63,027 nt of DNA from Comamonas halotolerans (GTDB taxonomy: Bacteria > Pseudomonadota > Gammaproteobacteria > Burkholderiales > Burkholderiaceae_C). The stretch is taken from NCBI RefSeq assembly GCF_030162935.1, contig NZ_JASAUZ010000008.1:1-63027 (forward strand), written 5' to 3'. The position numbers and the translations under genes were made by a program. The notes beneath the pieces are model-generated. The model worked only from the letters and a program-made list of their open reading frames with translations, had not been told where the DNA came from and did no database searches. Positions 62,830-63,027 of the stretch are shown here, one piece after another. Numbering within the stretch: the first letter of the stretch is position 1; the number at the start of each line of letters is the position of its first letter.

Positions 62830-63027
62830 ATGCGTCTGCGTCGCCATGACCCGGATTCCCGCGCCCAGCTTGCTTTTAGGTTCAAGGCCATGTACCTGTC
62901 CTTGGGCATGGATCTGCCCGCTTGTGCGAAGTATCTGCACATCACCGAGCGCACTTTGCATAACTGGCTAAGCGGCAAGCACGACATTCCTTTTGCCACT
63001 TACAAGTTACTTCGATTGCTCAACTAC
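62830..63027 (+). CDS. XafT-like (VC1465/DUF3653 family) Xer recombination activation factor, partial
   Basis: 66 codons are visible before the window ends. MRLRRHDPDSRAQLAF precedes an HTH (LPACAKYLHITERTLHNWLSGK) and the motif IPFATYKLLRLL. This matches the DUF3653 family, whose Vibrio member XafT (from TLC phage) activates XerD at dif. Translation starts 10 bp after the right att site, so it is the first gene of another XerCD-dependent element. Relationship to XafT is by motif recognition only. Confidence 0.72.
   Translation, partial: MRLRRHDPDSRAQLAFRFKAMYLSLGMDLPACAKYLHITERTLHNWLSGKHDIPFATYKLLRLLNY

Noticed and set aside
1..63027. CRISPR arrays or rRNA genes
   Set aside because: No regularly spaced repeats and no rRNA-like stretches were seen in the window.

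Overview
The window looks like a chromosomal segment of a betaproteobacterium of the family Comamonadaceae, most likely Comamonas or a close relative. This is inferred from a Bug-type binding protein, a methylmalonyl-CoA mutase/propionyl-CoA carboxylase cluster, Entner-Doudoroff genes fed by a TRAP transporter, and a KfrA-like protein. No rRNA gene is present to settle the genus. The right end carries dif-like XerC/XerD sites, so it probably lies in the replication terminus region.

Layout. 1-6.5 kb (minus strand): a type VI secretion cassette with VgrG, a Tle5-like phospholipase D effector and the first codons of a lipoprotein that is probably its immunity protein. 7.2-15 kb: LysR regulator, DUF3100 membrane protein and M20 amidohydrolase, then a TerC-type protein, a thiamine-diphosphate enzyme and a Bug binding protein. 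15.2-15.4 kb: two identical tRNA-Gln(UUG) genes. 15.5-26 kb: mixed housekeeping genes (DUF2322, UvrD-like helicase, EVE protein, GlsB-like protein, amidotransferase, AGCS symporter, a degenerate tyrosine recombinase, an MHYT-PAS sensor). 26-35.6 kb: a GntR/FCD regulator diverging from a propionate pathway (mutase, MeaB, PccB, PccA), followed by an epimerase-like VOC protein. 35.6-43 kb: a gluconate regulon (LacI-type regulator, gluconokinase, DctQMP TRAP transporter, edd, eda) with two identical LacI-type operator sequences. 43.2-50.4 kb: hydrolase, branched-chain-type ABC transporter with a cupin and CsaA inside it, and an SDR protein. 50.9-54.3 kb: EEP-family protein, tyrosine integrase and a divergent KfrA-like coiled-coil protein.

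54.8-63.0 kb is the most interesting part. A complete filamentous phage (inovirus) of about 7.3 kb lies between two 26-bp direct repeats whose core matches the XerD arm and central region of dif. Its order is regulator / ssDNA-binding protein / three small ORFs / HUH replication protein / major coat / small coat / TspB-like adsorption protein / DUF2523 / Zot / intergenic hairpin / small membrane protein / HTH regulator. To its left is the right end of a second, mostly lost, related element. To its right begins a third element whose first gene resembles the Xer-activating factor XafT of the Vibrio TLC phage. Neither repeat has a canonical XerC arm, as expected for internal junctions of a tandem array. 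Integration also cuts a two-gene regulatory operon: the left regulator reads through the att core, and in the circular phage it would gain a different C-terminus and lie just upstream of the HTH regulator now at the other end.

A dispersed family of about 122-bp elements with terminal inverted repeats (four copies, all in the same orientation) occurs in intergenic positions.
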